Source: Amphiura filiformis (lineage: Eukaryota; Echinodermata; Ophiuroidea; Amphilepidida; Amphiuridae). From it: 64,000 nt of DNA. Below the pieces are notes generated by a model. It had not been told where the DNA came from. It searched no databases and was given only the letters and a program-made list of their open reading frames with translations. The stretch is from NCBI RefSeq assembly GCF_039555335.1, contig NC_092637.1:40760526-40824525 (forward strand). The letters are read 5' to 3'. Each line of letters begins with the position of its first letter. Position 1 is the stretch's first letter. This document shows, piece by piece, positions 33,801 through 42,299 of the stretch. The position numbers were made by a program, and so were the translations under genes.

Positions 33801-36800
33801 CCTTTAACATAACCCAAACCCTTGCCCTATCAAAAATGTACCCCTCAAAAGGGAATTAGGGTAGAAATTGATTTCACCTGAAAATGACAGAAAACCTGAC
33901 CTATAGTATTAAATGTATTGCATGAATGTGTTTAGTTTATAACGTTTTAATTACTTTAAATTTGCCTCATTTCAATTTTCATGGAAATTGTTATTTTTAT
34001 TGCTAACAAAATAAAAGACAAACCTTTCACATAATTTTGGAAATTTGAAAAAAAATCTAAAATTTTGGAAATACAAAAAAAATACATTTAAGTGCAAAAG
34101 CTTTTTTCTTCTGGGTAAGAACTTTTTTCTTACATGCAACAGCTTTTTTATTGCAGGGTAGAAATTTGATAAATAGGTCATCATATACAAAATGCATGCA
34201 TGGACCTATTTATCAAATTTCTAACCTGCAAGAAAAAGGATGTTGCATGCAAGAAAAAAATTCTTACCCAGAAGAAAAAAGCTTCTGCACTTAAATATAT
34301 TTTTTTTTGTATTTTCAGAATTTTAGATTTTTTTTTTAATTTCCAAAATTATGTGAAAGGTTTCTCCTTCCTATAAATATAATAAGCCATAAAAATAGCT
34401 AATTTGATGAGATGAGGCTAAATAAAGTAATTGAAACTTCATATATTCAGGCATTTAATAATACTAATAATTAGACATGCTATATGGTCATTTTCACGGT
34501 AAAGGGTGTAACTTTGGATTTTTAACATTTTGATCCGTAGTTTTTTAATAAAGCCACAGAATTCCATGATTTTTGGCCACATAAGTCATCTAGTTAGCAG
34601 CTACCTTGGGTAGCATAATCATCTTCGGGAGTGACTGCGTTCAGTTTTAGCAGGCTTAAATGTACCTAATATTGCCATTTTGAAAAACTGTAAAAAACAG
34701 TAACATTTTTGTAAAACCCTGTGTTTTCTTCAGTTAGTTCATGGATAATTTTTCTTATCCTGAAAGTACGGTCATATGTTCAGTAAACACTGCCACATTA
34801 GATTTAATTGTGAACAGCCCTGTATTTTTGAGAACCGGACTTGATATTTGTCGCTTCGAGGCTTCATTTTCCGTTAACAATTGTTAACAAATTTTGTGGG
34901 TATAGCTTTGGTTCATAATTCTTGGTTATTTCTTCACTTCTTCTTGATTCATAACAGTTGATATCTTAACTTGAAATGGGTAACAAAAATTAGTTGATTT
35001 GCAAGCTTTTAAAATTTTTATAAAATCTTGACTTCAAAGAGCCGATTTTCCGTTAACTTTTTTGACGCCTCCGAAACAAACTGTTCAGCAAGCTTGGGCA
35101 AATATAAATAAAAGAGCTCATCCAATCTATTTATCAAAATGTAGCAAAGTAGATCCTCAAGTCACTTGTTTTTAAATCATGGAGATATATATCACCGTTT
35201 GAAAATGGGACCCAATACAAACTTTCCGTTAACAATTGAAGCCTCCGAAACAAATGAAGCCTCCGAAACAACAGTAAACTTAATTATCATCTATGCATAT
35301 CTAAATTGGTATGTTCCATATTGATATCTGCATTGTAATTGTTGCATGATATGTGCAGAATGTCATAAATTAAAAAAAATTGATATTATGGTTAATGCTT
35401 GAAAAATATACTGATATCCAAGAAAGCCCGTTTGGAGGCTTCACATGCAAATAACACCATACTTAACAAATGGGTGAAAAAATTATCATGTTATAAATCT
35501 GCAATATCTGCCGCATAGAATCATTGATTCAATACACACAAGAAAATAACAGCTTAGATGATCCCAACAGTGTTGTTTTCAAAAAACTACTTCTGCCATG
35601 TTTAACCATTGTAAACATGAAGCCTCCGAAACAAAAAAAATGACTTGCTGTGATAATTTAATTTTTGTCACAACTGAAATTCAATACTTAGAAGCAAAGC
35701 ATGAAAATTGGTAATTGTGATATTTTTTACCTATTTTTTCATGTCAACTTGTAGTAGTTAGCCAAATATGTTACTTTTATGATCACCTGTGTTGTTAACT
35801 GAAGCCTCCGAAACACAAATCGCTTGAATTGCCAATTCTAAAAAATAACTCCAATTTCTGTGAAACTTGGCTGGGAGGTTCCTTTCATCAAGTAGTATTT
35901 GTACATGAAGTTAGACATTTAAATTATTTTAGGAACCCAATTAAAACTTAAAAAATATGTTTAAGGTTGGGAAATTTCCATTGCAAATGACCCTTGATGT
36001 TAAAAATTTTCAAAATTGCAATTACAAACATAGCAAAACATGGTATAAAATTTAACTTATATCTGTTGACTTACTTTGGAATGGGATTTCACATGTATTC
36101 CAGCTTTCATGTCATAATTTTCTGAGCTTATGTAAAATACATTTTTTTTTTTTTTTTAACCAAAATGTTATGGAAATGTCAAATTTTTTATCAGAAATCA
36201 AAAGGTTTAAGCCTTGAAACACTATTTTACTGGAATTTAAGTTGCTTCTATGCATGATTACAGTAAACAGAAACATATTTAAGTGGTTTGAAATGTTGAC
36301 CCTAAAAATCAAAAGTTACACCCTTTACTGTGAAAATGACCATATACATCTAGGTCCGATTTTGGGGTGAAATCAATTTCACCCCTAATTCTCTTTTGGG
36401 GGTTGGGCAAGGGTGTTAGGCTTGGTTGGGTTTGTATATTTATAGTAAGGTTTGTGAGATAGGTTAGAGTTTGTGTAAGGCCAGGAAAAACATGTTATTA
36501 AAATTTATGCTATAATTACTTGACCATCTCGGAAATGAACATGATGGATCCCACAAGATAATTCTGAAAATGAGGAAGTCCAACACTCAACTCTTGTTCA
36601 TTGTTGTATTGTAGAGCATAAAATGTAGCGTATTTTACACATTACTCTTATCATACAATGCATTCTTCATGCACATTAGTACCCCCCCTGCATGGGGGCC
36701 CCCTCCCACATACCCGAAGAGGTGGGTGTCAACAATTTTATGAATCATCATTTTAATATTGTGCATTATATATATCAATTTCAGCCATGTAGGCCATGTT

Positions 36801-39800
36801 ATTAGGCAAAGAAAAAACTTTGAAGAATGCCTCTCATGTACAAAAGTATAGGAAACTGAACATTTAAAACCACTTTTTTAGGATGAAGGAAGCATTTTTT
36901 TCAAAAACGTCTGAAACAGGCCAAGAATTACTTTAACATAGATATATATGCATTTTTTATGTCACAAATGGCCTCTTTTGGGGTACTAAATCCTAAATCT
37001 GCTAAAATCGCTTGCGCTCGAACCCTGCGGCCTCGACCCCCGCAGGAGCACTGCCTCCTCGACCCACATGGATAATATTTCAGAGGTTTTTTTTTATCAA
37101 AGCCCACTCTCATGCCTGAATTAGAGCCTCAGAATGGTCTAAAAAGTCTAAAATCCATGAGCTTGTTAGGCTTTTTGAGCCCCTGGACCCCAACCATTAA
37201 GAGCGAGCGACAAGGTGCTCGCGAATTTCACAGAAAATTTAAAGCAACATAGTTTAAGTTCCCAGACAGGAAATATTTTTCCTGTGCCCTGGCCAGGGTC
37301 CAGGGGCCCACCTCACAAATTTGCAATTAAATTTGGCAATACCTAAGAACCATTCCATCAAAGTAATTAATCACTGTACAGAAAGATGCTTCCTTTACGA
37401 GTTATCACTCATTGAAAGTGCTACTTTGCTATACTTTACATATAAGGCGGCCATCTTAAAGTCGTCATATTTCCTTAATTACATGACTGATCAAGCTGAT
37501 TTTTGGATAGGTGATGCACGGTTGAAAATAAATTATTAAAAGATTTGGTGACCTCAGTCAACCTTTGACCTTCTATGTGACCTTTGACCTCACGGAATTG
37601 GATAAAGTATGTAGACCAAACAAATTGATATATTTCTGGAAACATTGGGTTTTGTTACTTCTAATGTTGTTAGAAGCATGCTTTGTTAAAACTTTCCAGA
37701 AAATAATTGATCATCATCATGATCATCATCATTATAGTATCAGTCGGTAGGCCGGCCTAACATCGGATTAATGCCAATGTCAATTAGAAGACTGTACTGG
37801 GTATAGCAGTTGTCTATGCATGGTTAAAGAAAAATATTACAAATATTAATGTGCCACTGAGTGCACCATTGAGAAAACAAAGTCGGAAAGCATCTTGCAG
37901 GCTTATTCTGACCTAAATAGTTAACTACCTCCAGAAGACATAGCATGTGTAGCAGTTAGATGAAGATGCTTAATAAAAAATATTAATGCGCATGAAAAAT
38001 CCGCAAGTCAGGAGAACATTATTTCAAAAATTCTTGTAGGCCTATAAATATTTCTTTAATGTGCATGCATCGTGCGAAAGTCGGACGTAAAAGGAGGTCG
38101 GAAACCTTGTAGGCTTATTCGTTTGCACCAATAGAGCTAAATAGTTAACTAAATACCTTCAGAAGACATAGCATTTAAGGTAGTTACTAAAAATATTAAT
38201 GTGCATGAACAATCTGCAAGCCAGAAGAAAATTATTTCAGAAACCATCTTGTACGCCTATTAAATATTTCTTTAATGTGCATGCATGGTGCGAAAGTCGG
38301 AAGTAAAAAGATGGTCGGAAACCTTCTTATAGGCCTATGCTTTTGCACCAAAAGAGCTAAATAGTTAACTAAATACCTTCAGAAGACATAGCATTAGGTG
38401 GTTAATAAAAAATAATAATGTGCATGCAAAATCTGCAAGTCAGAAGAAAATTATTTCGGAAAGCATCTTGTAGGTCTATTTAAAAATAATAATTTTTTAA
38501 TGTGCATGCATCATCGAAAGTCGAGAGAATAACGATGTAGGCAACCACTTTAACAGGCCAAGAAAGTGGTCAAATGATATATACCAGTAATTCAGTCGGG
38601 AGTCTAATCTTGCAGCTGTTTATCTTTTTAAGACACAACATTTTATTATTTCGGTCAAAATTCTGGAATTCCGTATTTTTGGGGGTTGACCGTACTACCG
38701 TATTTTTCACGTTTTACCGTACAAAATACGGTGAAACCGTACTAGTTGGCATGTCTGAATGCATGTAACTTTTTTTTTATAAATCGCAGGCCTTCATTTT
38801 TGAAAATTACAGGAGCTCTGTTAATCACTCTCCTGTGTTAATACTAAGGTGCTCAATCTTTTGATTCAAGAAGTGAGGAGCTCAGTATATCATACTCCTG
38901 AAATGTTGTTTAGAAGAGCTGTAGGAGCTCTGGTGCAATTGAGCTCCTCGAACATGAAGGTCTGATTAATCGAACCCTGCCCCGGATCCTCCATTGACAA
39001 TGACAAATCTTACTTGTTGGAGTATAATAAATCTTAAAGTAGGCCTACCGGTAGTTGTTCAATTGACTTGGGAGTTTTTGTATTTGAAAAAGAACATAAT
39101 TTATCTACAAAATGACACCAAACTTTCTACAATAGGCCTACTAGGTATTATACTTTTAGAATAAACCAAACTTGAAGTTTTTGGGTAACCTATTTGTGAC
39201 ACGATCAAGGGAAATGAGTCGGATGTCGCTAATATTGATTTTGAGATATTGGCAAAGAAGATGTCAAAATTCTTTTGTTTTATATTGTTTTCAGCGATTG
39301 ATAAATTGAAAAAGAAAAGTCATATCAACATTAGGCCTGACATTTTCGGGTAATTTTGTACCCGGTACCGGCAGCGTTTTTTCGGCGGGTAAACCGGCAC
39401 CAAATTGCAAAAAAAAAAAAAAAAAAAATTTCAAGATGTTTTGAATTTTTTGAAATCATTAATAGAGTATGACATGAATACAAATTATCAATTTTCATAT
39501 TTTGTATTTTTAATATGAAAATTGATAATTTGTATTCATGTCATACTCTATTAATGATTTCAAAAAATTCAAAACATCTTGAAATTTTTTATTTTTTTAT
39601 TTTTTTTTAGGTCAACCATGAATGATCCTAGCGTTTAGGTCTAGGTCCGGGGACACTACAAAACCGAAAAAATAAAAAACAATTTTTTCTTTTTTTTTTT
39701 TTTTTTTCTTTTAAATTTTGGGTACCCAGGCAGGGTATTTCCTGCCCGGGTAATGTAATCTCGGGCGGGTACCCGAATACCCGTCCGAAAATGCCAGCCT

Positions 39801-40575
39801 TAATCAACATGGGGTTTTCAGTTTCTGAAAGCTCTAAATGTCCTCTTTAGAAGCATATGTAAAACTCATTTTCGACCAGGGTCGACATGCGACTCATTCC
39901 CTTTGATCATGTCACATTTATGACATGTGACCAGCCATTTATAACTAGCTCGAGAAGTCTAACCAAGAATTTGCTCACATGCTCACCGATAGCTTCACAT
40001 TCTAGGTTAGAGACCATTGCATTCAAAATCTAGTCGGATTCACTGAGTGAAGCATGACACCGTGTAAAGCAATGGAAGTTCAGAAGTAAACACAGCCGAT
40101 CACGACAGGCGATTGCATAAAAAATGTTGCTAAAATTACAGTTTTTACACGTCAGCAAAATTTTAGACTGTCCAAAGAAAGTAGGCAAATTTTGCTCCTC
40201 CCCCGGATATAGTTGACTCAATTCACTCATCAAAATAACTTTCATCCAAATTTCAACATTAACAAAATAAATAGCCTCCGGTGCAACAAATTGCACCGCT
40301 GCCCGACCAAAAAACAATAGCAATGCACTCTACTAGCATCGAATGCGTAGCCGTAATAACTATCGACCGTGTGCAAATTAAATTGAATTTTTTTCGAAGC
40401 TACAGTTCTCAAGTAATTTTAATATATAACCACCATGATCATGACCGAGTGTGGTTAAACAAACAATCATTATTGCTCACATTCATGACATTATAACAAT
40501 ACAATAACAACATTGGCATTGCATGATTTTACATGAAATATGCATGACTGATTTTTTTTAAGCTTACCTAGCCAT
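21545..40575 (-). CDS. ENTPD4: ENTPD4/ENTPD7-type nucleoside diphosphohydrolase, ten coding exons
   Basis: The gene encodes a GDA1/CD39-family apyrase that hydrolyses nucleoside tri- and diphosphates; the closest vertebrate relatives act in the Golgi and vesicle lumen. I traced coding exons 40568-40575, 32297-32664, 31565-31715, 30693-30856, 29825-29982, 28795-28964, 25824-26153, 25061-25143, 22577-22738 and 21545-21806, all with GT-AG junctions and matching phases. The predicted protein is about 618 residues, near the 616 of human ENTPD4, provided one base is added to exon 7. All five apyrase conserved regions are present, with membrane segments near both termini as in the ENTPD4/7 group. 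An in-frame stop lies upstream of the first ATG. The choice between ENTPD4 and ENTPD7 is not resolved; invertebrates may have one pro-orthologue. The only damage is the exon 7 frameshift. Confidence 0.93.
22136..22528. mobile_element. TIR element in ENTPD intron 9
   Basis: TATAATGAACGACAGAGATA on the left and TATCTGTCTTTCATTATA on the right are inverted; similarity continues inward through AAAAAGACTT and CGCATCTGACGTCA. TA flanks; about 390 bp; non-coding. Confidence 0.85.
22577..22738 (-). CDS. ENTPD4: ENTPD coding exon 9
   Basis: Acceptor CTGCAG, donor GTGAGT. It encodes YQCFKSAWITTVLHEGYRFP and DKEVQWTLGAILHRTRFLPL, a strongly conserved C-terminal luminal segment. Phases fit exons 8 and 10. 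Confidence 0.95.
22908..23921. mobile_element. 1-kb element with about 220-bp inverted arms in ENTPD intron 8
   Basis: It starts TACAGGGTGTCCCAAAAAAA; the right arm, inverted, carries AGGCCCCTCATTGCG and ends short of the outer terminus, so it is slightly truncated. Both arms hold the blocks AAAGTTGATCAAATGTATTT and GGTTTGGCTAC. On the minus strand 23560-23766 is open, with a short TDEVWLHQRF stretch reminiscent of a DDE transposase acidic motif, but too little for a firm call. CAGGGTGTCCC-type ends suggest a Tc1/mariner relative (inference). Confidence 0.75.
23922..24778. other. ENTPD intron sequence without recognised elements
   Basis: A small inverted pair (TTCATGTAATT and AATTACATGAA at about 24004 and 24064) brackets CCTAA-rich sequence. 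Apart from that I saw no exon or element. Confidence 0.4.
24779..24996. mobile_element. Family E MITE, copy E2
   Basis: Begins AACCCCCTGGACACTACTGG and ends with TTGGCCAATCGGCAGGTAGT followed by TCTCATGGGGTTAA. Same family as 2814-3018. The left TTAA is degraded. Confidence 0.7.
25061..25143 (-). CDS. ENTPD4: ENTPD coding exon 8
   Basis: Acceptor AATTCAG, donor GTAAGT. It encodes DYCTTRWSTSQQHYKNGLYS then KADEHRLK, matching the region after ACR5 in ENTPD4. Confidence 0.93.
25667..25810 (-). mobile_element. tRNA-like insertion with 27-bp direct flanking repeats
   Basis: A 27-bp sequence beginning TATGATGATATTTTATCAGT occurs at 25667-25693 and again at 25784-25810 with one mismatch. Between the copies, on the minus strand, CTGGTTTCGTAAACCAG looks like an anticodon arm and CCTGGGCTCAATTCCCGGG like a T arm. 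This fits a short tRNA-derived retroposon with a long target duplication. It lies within ENTPD intron 7, ending 12 bp from the exon 7 donor GT. Confidence 0.7.
25824..26153 (-). CDS. ENTPD4: ENTPD coding exon 7 (ACR5), with an apparent 1-nt frameshift
   Basis: Acceptor TTTCCAG, donor GTAAGT. The first part encodes SPILDPCLSLNMEDTIDYQG through KGTG; the second, in another frame, encodes DFKSCQATVQPLL, then FNGVFQPEIEFGNSEFYGFS and the ACR5 region EYWYCMEDILRMGG. The frames meet at a G-run near 26036-26038: three Gs are present where four would keep the expected GTG-DF junction. With one extra base the whole ten-exon CDS becomes a multiple of three. No intron can be fitted at that point. Confidence 0.92.
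26154..27101. other. ENTPD intron 6, part without recognised elements
   Basis: No exon, TIR or tRNA-like box was identified. The sequence is less AT-rich around 26800-27050. Confidence 0.35.
27102..27262. mobile_element. Family A MITE, copy A8
   Basis: The left end is eroded (CTCCCCTGTATGGAAG); the right end reads GGATTTCAACTGGAATAGCCC. The central CATTCAGGTAACCTTATTTG and GTGTGGAAGATTAAGGTCAT blocks are typical. Confidence 0.8.
27490..27727. repeat. Large intronic fold-back sequence
   Basis: Arms of about 115 bp are inverted around TATGGTATACCATA at 27601. Matching blocks include AACTGTTGAATTAGTCT with AGACTAATTCAACAGTT, and CTCATTAACAT with ATGTTAATGAG. Probably a MITE. Confidence 0.85.
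28380..28703. mobile_element. TIR element with TACCGTA ends, 324 bp
   Basis: TACCGTATTCGTTCCAATAA and TTATTGGAATGAATACGGTA are inverted ends, followed inward by GCGCCC, which recurs four to five times (AATAAGCGCCC). It lies in ENTPD intron 6, about 90 bp beyond the exon 6 donor. Confidence 0.85.
28795..28964 (-). CDS. ENTPD4: ENTPD coding exon 6
   Basis: Acceptor TTTACAG, donor GTAGGT. It encodes LMAEFNLGCDVHDYDHDYRV then YVTTFLGYGANVARARYE, characteristic of the ENTPD4/7 middle region between ACR4 and ACR5. Confidence 0.95.
29484..29769. mobile_element. TIR element TATGTGACCTGCTACCAC in ENTPD intron 5
   Basis: TATGTGACCTGCTACCACGA and GTGGTAGCAGGTCACATA are inverted, continuing over GTAAAGTCGC and GCGACTTTAC. 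286 bp, TA flanks, non-coding. Confidence 0.9.
29825..29982 (-). CDS. ENTPD4: ENTPD coding exon 5 (ACR4)
   Basis: Acceptor ACACAG, donor GTATGT. It encodes a KRTVGILDMGGGSAQIAFEV segment containing ACR4, with the DMGGGSAQ phosphate-binding signature. Confidence 0.95.
30140..30247 (-). repeat. Dispersed repeat R2, copy 2
   Basis: The inverse of 13203-13300: CCACCGTAGCTACAACCCTG and AGTGGTGGGCTCC occur here. It lies in ENTPD intron 4. Confidence 0.7.
30693..30856 (-). CDS. ENTPD4: ENTPD coding exon 4 (ACR3)
   Basis: Acceptor TTCACAG, donor GTAAGT. It carries FLFSDTHVEVISGKQEGVY followed by AWIGINYVLGRF. The glutamate of KQEGVYAW is the catalytic base position of the family. The first third of this exon is duplicated, in decayed form, upstream at 30944-31016. 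Confidence 0.95.
30944..31016 (-). pseudogene. Decayed partial duplicate of ENTPD exon 4
   Basis: On the minus strand, after an intact-looking acceptor TTTGCAG, it reads KQDAISLELRTGISVQYHF and then FFSDT, closely matching the start of exon 4. Similarity also covers about 45 bp of the intron upstream of the acceptor. It ends before the ACR3 core, where the frame runs into unrelated sequence and no donor-bounded ACR3 follows. It is most likely a fossil of a local duplication of about 117 bp (30784-30900 copied to 30941-31060). Confidence 0.85.
31565..31715 (-). CDS. ENTPD4: ENTPD coding exon 3 (ACR2)
   Basis: Acceptor TTCCAG, donor GTTAGT. It encodes GITSLADNPSQA, ISPLLDFAAEHIP and the ACR2 motif ATAGMRMLP. 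Phases match both neighbours. Confidence 0.95.
32297..32664 (-). CDS. ENTPD4: ENTPD coding exon 2 (signal-anchor and ACR1)
   Basis: The acceptor CATTGCAG precedes it and the donor GTGGGT follows. It encodes the N-terminal membrane anchor (LLLAVAIVTLIVVIII), a luminal stem, and apyrase conserved region 1 with the phosphate-binding DAGSSGTRVF, ending at KKIKP plus one base. The NPNLYYGIVVDAGSSG neighbourhood closely follows ENTPD4/7 proteins. Confidence 0.95.
32665..33437. other. ENTPD intron 1, proximal part, with a short unexplained open frame
   Basis: A plus-strand ATG at 33191 opens a frame MPPKKTQYQLKSKHCFHSM followed by an acidic, Glu/Ser-rich stretch (SVDEQVEQPASEAGTGETQ) to about 33370. 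The composition resembles the N-terminus of a real protein, perhaps from a lost transposon, but nothing recognisable follows. A GGCCCCTGGT string recurs at about 32801, 32887 and 32945. Confidence 0.25.
33438..33520 (+). repeat. Repeat beginning CAGACATGCCAACT, copy 1
   Basis: CAGACATGCCAACTTTGAAA is followed by repeated CCGTATTTT strings. The inverse arrangement is at 38640-38758. The two could be ends of one 5.3-kb composite or independent copies. Confidence 0.5.
33640..33725. repeat. Poly-A / poly-T hairpin
   Basis: A-runs of 8 to 24 bases are followed directly by a T-run of 23 bases, giving a nearly perfect A:T foldback around AATCAATTTTT. Such tracts are prone to slippage and sequencing error. 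Confidence 0.85.
33740..36500. mobile_element. Hairpin element interrupted by a younger element
   Basis: The left arm 33740-34190 pairs, inverted, with 34200-34490 and then, after a 1.86-kb gap, with 36347-36500. Paired blocks include CTATTTATCAAATTTCTA around the centre, TTCCAAAATTATGTGAAAGG with CCTTTCACATAATTTTGGAA, and GGTGAAATCAATTTC with its inverse. Removing 34491-36346 leaves one continuous palindrome of about 0.9 kb. The outer parts are rich in GGGTTGGG-type strings. Non-coding. Confidence 0.8.
34491..36346. mobile_element. 1.86-kb TIR element with reiterated GAAGCCTCCGAAAC motif
   Basis: Ends TATATGGTCATTTTCACGGT and, inverted, ACAGTGAAAATGACCATATA form imperfect TIRs of about 55 bp that also contain AAAGGGTGTAACTTT. 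GAAGCCTCCGAAAC occurs exactly at 35238, 35256, 35619 and 35801, with a one-base variant at 35064 and degenerate inverse copies at 34854 and 35431; TTCCGTTAAC accompanies three of the sites. No transposase frame was found. TA or TATA flanks both ends. Confidence 0.85.
36501..37847. other. ENTPD intron 1 sequence, no element recognised
   Basis: Contains a palindromic CCCCCCTGCATGGGGGCCCC string at 36684 and a short ATC/ATG microsatellite at 37712. No exon or TIR pair was supported. Confidence 0.35.
37848..38545 (+). repeat. Tandem repeat, unit about 200-224 bp, about 3.5 copies
   Basis: CGAAAGTCGG-type markers at 38075, 38291 and 38515 (and AAGTCGG at 37880) set a period of 198, 216 and 224 bp. 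Each unit also contains AGAGCTAAATAGTTAACTAA, CTTCAGAAGACATAGCAT and AATGTGCATG. Units differ by small indels. No coding capacity. Confidence 0.85.
38640..38758 (-). repeat. Repeat ending CAGACATGCCAACT, copy 2
   Basis: On the minus strand it begins CAGACATGCCAACTAGTACG and carries CCGTATTTT or TACGGT strings about seven times. It is the inverse of 33438-33520. AGGAGCTC strings recur just beyond it (38810-38950). Confidence 0.5.
39331..39802. mobile_element. TIR element containing a near-perfect 159-bp hairpin
   Basis: Outer ends TTAGGCCTGACATTTTCGG and, inverted, CCGAAAATGCCAGCCTTAA are followed inward by GGGTACC-rich sequence. Inside, 39429-39587 is an almost perfect palindrome (TCAAGATGTTTTGAATTTTT with its inverse) flanked by A and T runs. 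GACCTAGACCTAAACGCTAG-type sequence (inverse, about 39632) is shared with the hairpin at 63735-64000. Confidence 0.75.
40568..40575 (-). CDS. ENTPD4: ENTPD coding exon 1 (start codon, 8 nt)
   Basis: On the minus strand ATGGCTAG is followed by the donor GTAAGC. Spliced to exon 2 it gives M-A-R-W-G-I, which aligns with the short cytoplasmic start of vertebrate ENTPD4. Reading upstream in frame there is a TAA about 20 codons away and no other ATG, which supports this start. The intron that follows is about 7.9 kb. Its assignment rests on phase and on the expected N-terminus, as eight bases cannot prove homology alone. Confidence 0.75.
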
Positions 40576-41519
40576 ACGAAGCCCAGTCTCCAGACCACAA
40601 GTACAACAACCACCGATGGTAGTTGAAATCAATTAAATTTATAAAGTAAGTTTAAACCTGCTAGATACGTGGATGAATTCCATTGCGATAGGCCTAATGT
40701 AACATTTTTAGGCAGTAAGCTTACAATTTACATTCGTGCACAGTTTGCTGATTTTCACACAGCTGTTCTGTTCATCAGTTCATGTGCCTCTCACAAGTGC
40801 AGTATTGCCAAAATTGACACCTTTAGGGCGCGAGGGTTACGATGAAAAGCAACAGAATTTATATTCTCCATTCAAGACGGCACCAAAAACTAGCCCAAAT
40901 GGGCGTCTATTTTGCACGAAAGCAACATTTTGTGCAGGCACCGATTACGTGGATCTATGGAACCTGATTTAACTCTAGAATTACTACGAAAACCAAGATT
41001 TTCCTATATCAATAATTTTTATGCATAATTTCATTTTTAACTTTGTCATTTTGTATTTAAAACTGTTTATACGTAAGCAAATTTTTCATATATTTATTTA
41101 TATCATATTCTGATAATAAAAATAACGACAATTTCTCCATTTTCAGTCATTAAATGTTATATACTTTTCACATTTTAGAAACATGGTTAATTGATTGATC
41201 GAAAGAACAGGTTGCCAGCTTCGCACTTGCAGTATACTAGATTTGGGGAAACGAGTCCACATTGAGGGCGCATTACGTGTGTGATTTTCAATCAGGCCTG
41301 TTTTCAATCTGATTTTCCCAGGGTGATTTTTCCCTGATTTTTGCTGAACCATGAAATGGTATCAGCCTATATGTGTGAATGTTACTAGCTTACTTACTAG
41401 CTTACTTACTAGCTTACTGACTAACCATTTGGTCTCAAATGGACATATCTCTAAATGCCACGAAGGTATGACCCCATGAGTGGTGTCATATGAAAGAGGA
41501 AAACATAAAGAATATAATA
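40576..41519. promoter_or_regulatory. ENTPD 5' UTR and presumed promoter region
   Basis: This lies immediately upstream of the ENTPD start codon on the minus strand. An in-frame TAA sits about 20 codons above the ATG. I could not recognise a TATA box at a defined distance or an initiator with confidence. A 12-bp ACTTACTAGCTT tandem (about three units) is at 41389-41424. Confidence 0.35.
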
Positions 41520-42150
41520 AAAATATTTCCAAACATCAAAGGTCATCCTGAGGTCACAGGGGTCAAAAAAGGTCATTTTAACCGAAAATGCTCCGATTGA
41601 GCTCAAATTTAAATGCAATGATCCTTACAACATTCTAAACATGTTTAAAACGTTCCTCACGGACCAACCTGGGTAAACAAACAAACAATTAAAAAATTTA
41701 TTTCAGGTCATTAAGGGGTCATAAAGGGGTCAAAGGTCAAGGTTTTCAAAATGCTCCAATTGAGCTGAAATTTAAATGCAATGATCCTTATGACATTCTA
41801 AACATTTCAAAAATATTTTAAAATTCATTTAAGGTCATTAAGGGGTCATAAAGGGGTCAAAGGTCAAGTTTTTCAAAATGCTCCAATTGAGCTGAAATTT
41901 ATATGCAATGATCCTTATGACATTCTAAACATTTTAAAAACATTTTAAGATTCATTTAAGGTCATTAAGGGGTCATAAAGGGGTCAAAGGTCAAGTTTTC
42001 CAAAATGCTCAGATTGAGCTGAAATTTAAACGCAATGATCCTTATGACATTCTAAACATGTTTAAAATATTTAAGGTCATTAAGGGGCAATAAAGGGGTC
42101 AAATGTCAAGTTTTCAAAATGCTTCAATTGAGCTGAAATTTAAATGCAAT
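41520..42150 (+). repeat. Minisatellite, unit about 127 bp, about five copies
   Basis: Repeated blocks are AATGCTCCAATTGAGCTGAA, ATGCAATGATCCTTATGACA and AAGGGGTCATAAAGGGGTCA. Phase markers at 41591, 41754, 41881, 42008 and 42122 give periods of 163, 127, 127 and 114. Non-coding; AAGGTCA half-sites recur in every unit. Confidence 0.9.
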
Positions 42151-42299
42151 GATGACAGTATAGGCCTACCACAATATACTGCCGAAGCCACATGGTTCAG
42201 CTATGGTGCGCGTGCGGTTATCGCTCTAGTTCCAATTTGGCCGCAACAATATAAAATCGACACAGAAAATGGAAAAGAAAATTAGCTCCAAAGCCTATG

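Noticed and set aside
41520..42150. A CRISPR-like array
   Set aside because: The units are contiguous minisatellite copies without unique spacers, and the DNA is clearly eukaryotic.
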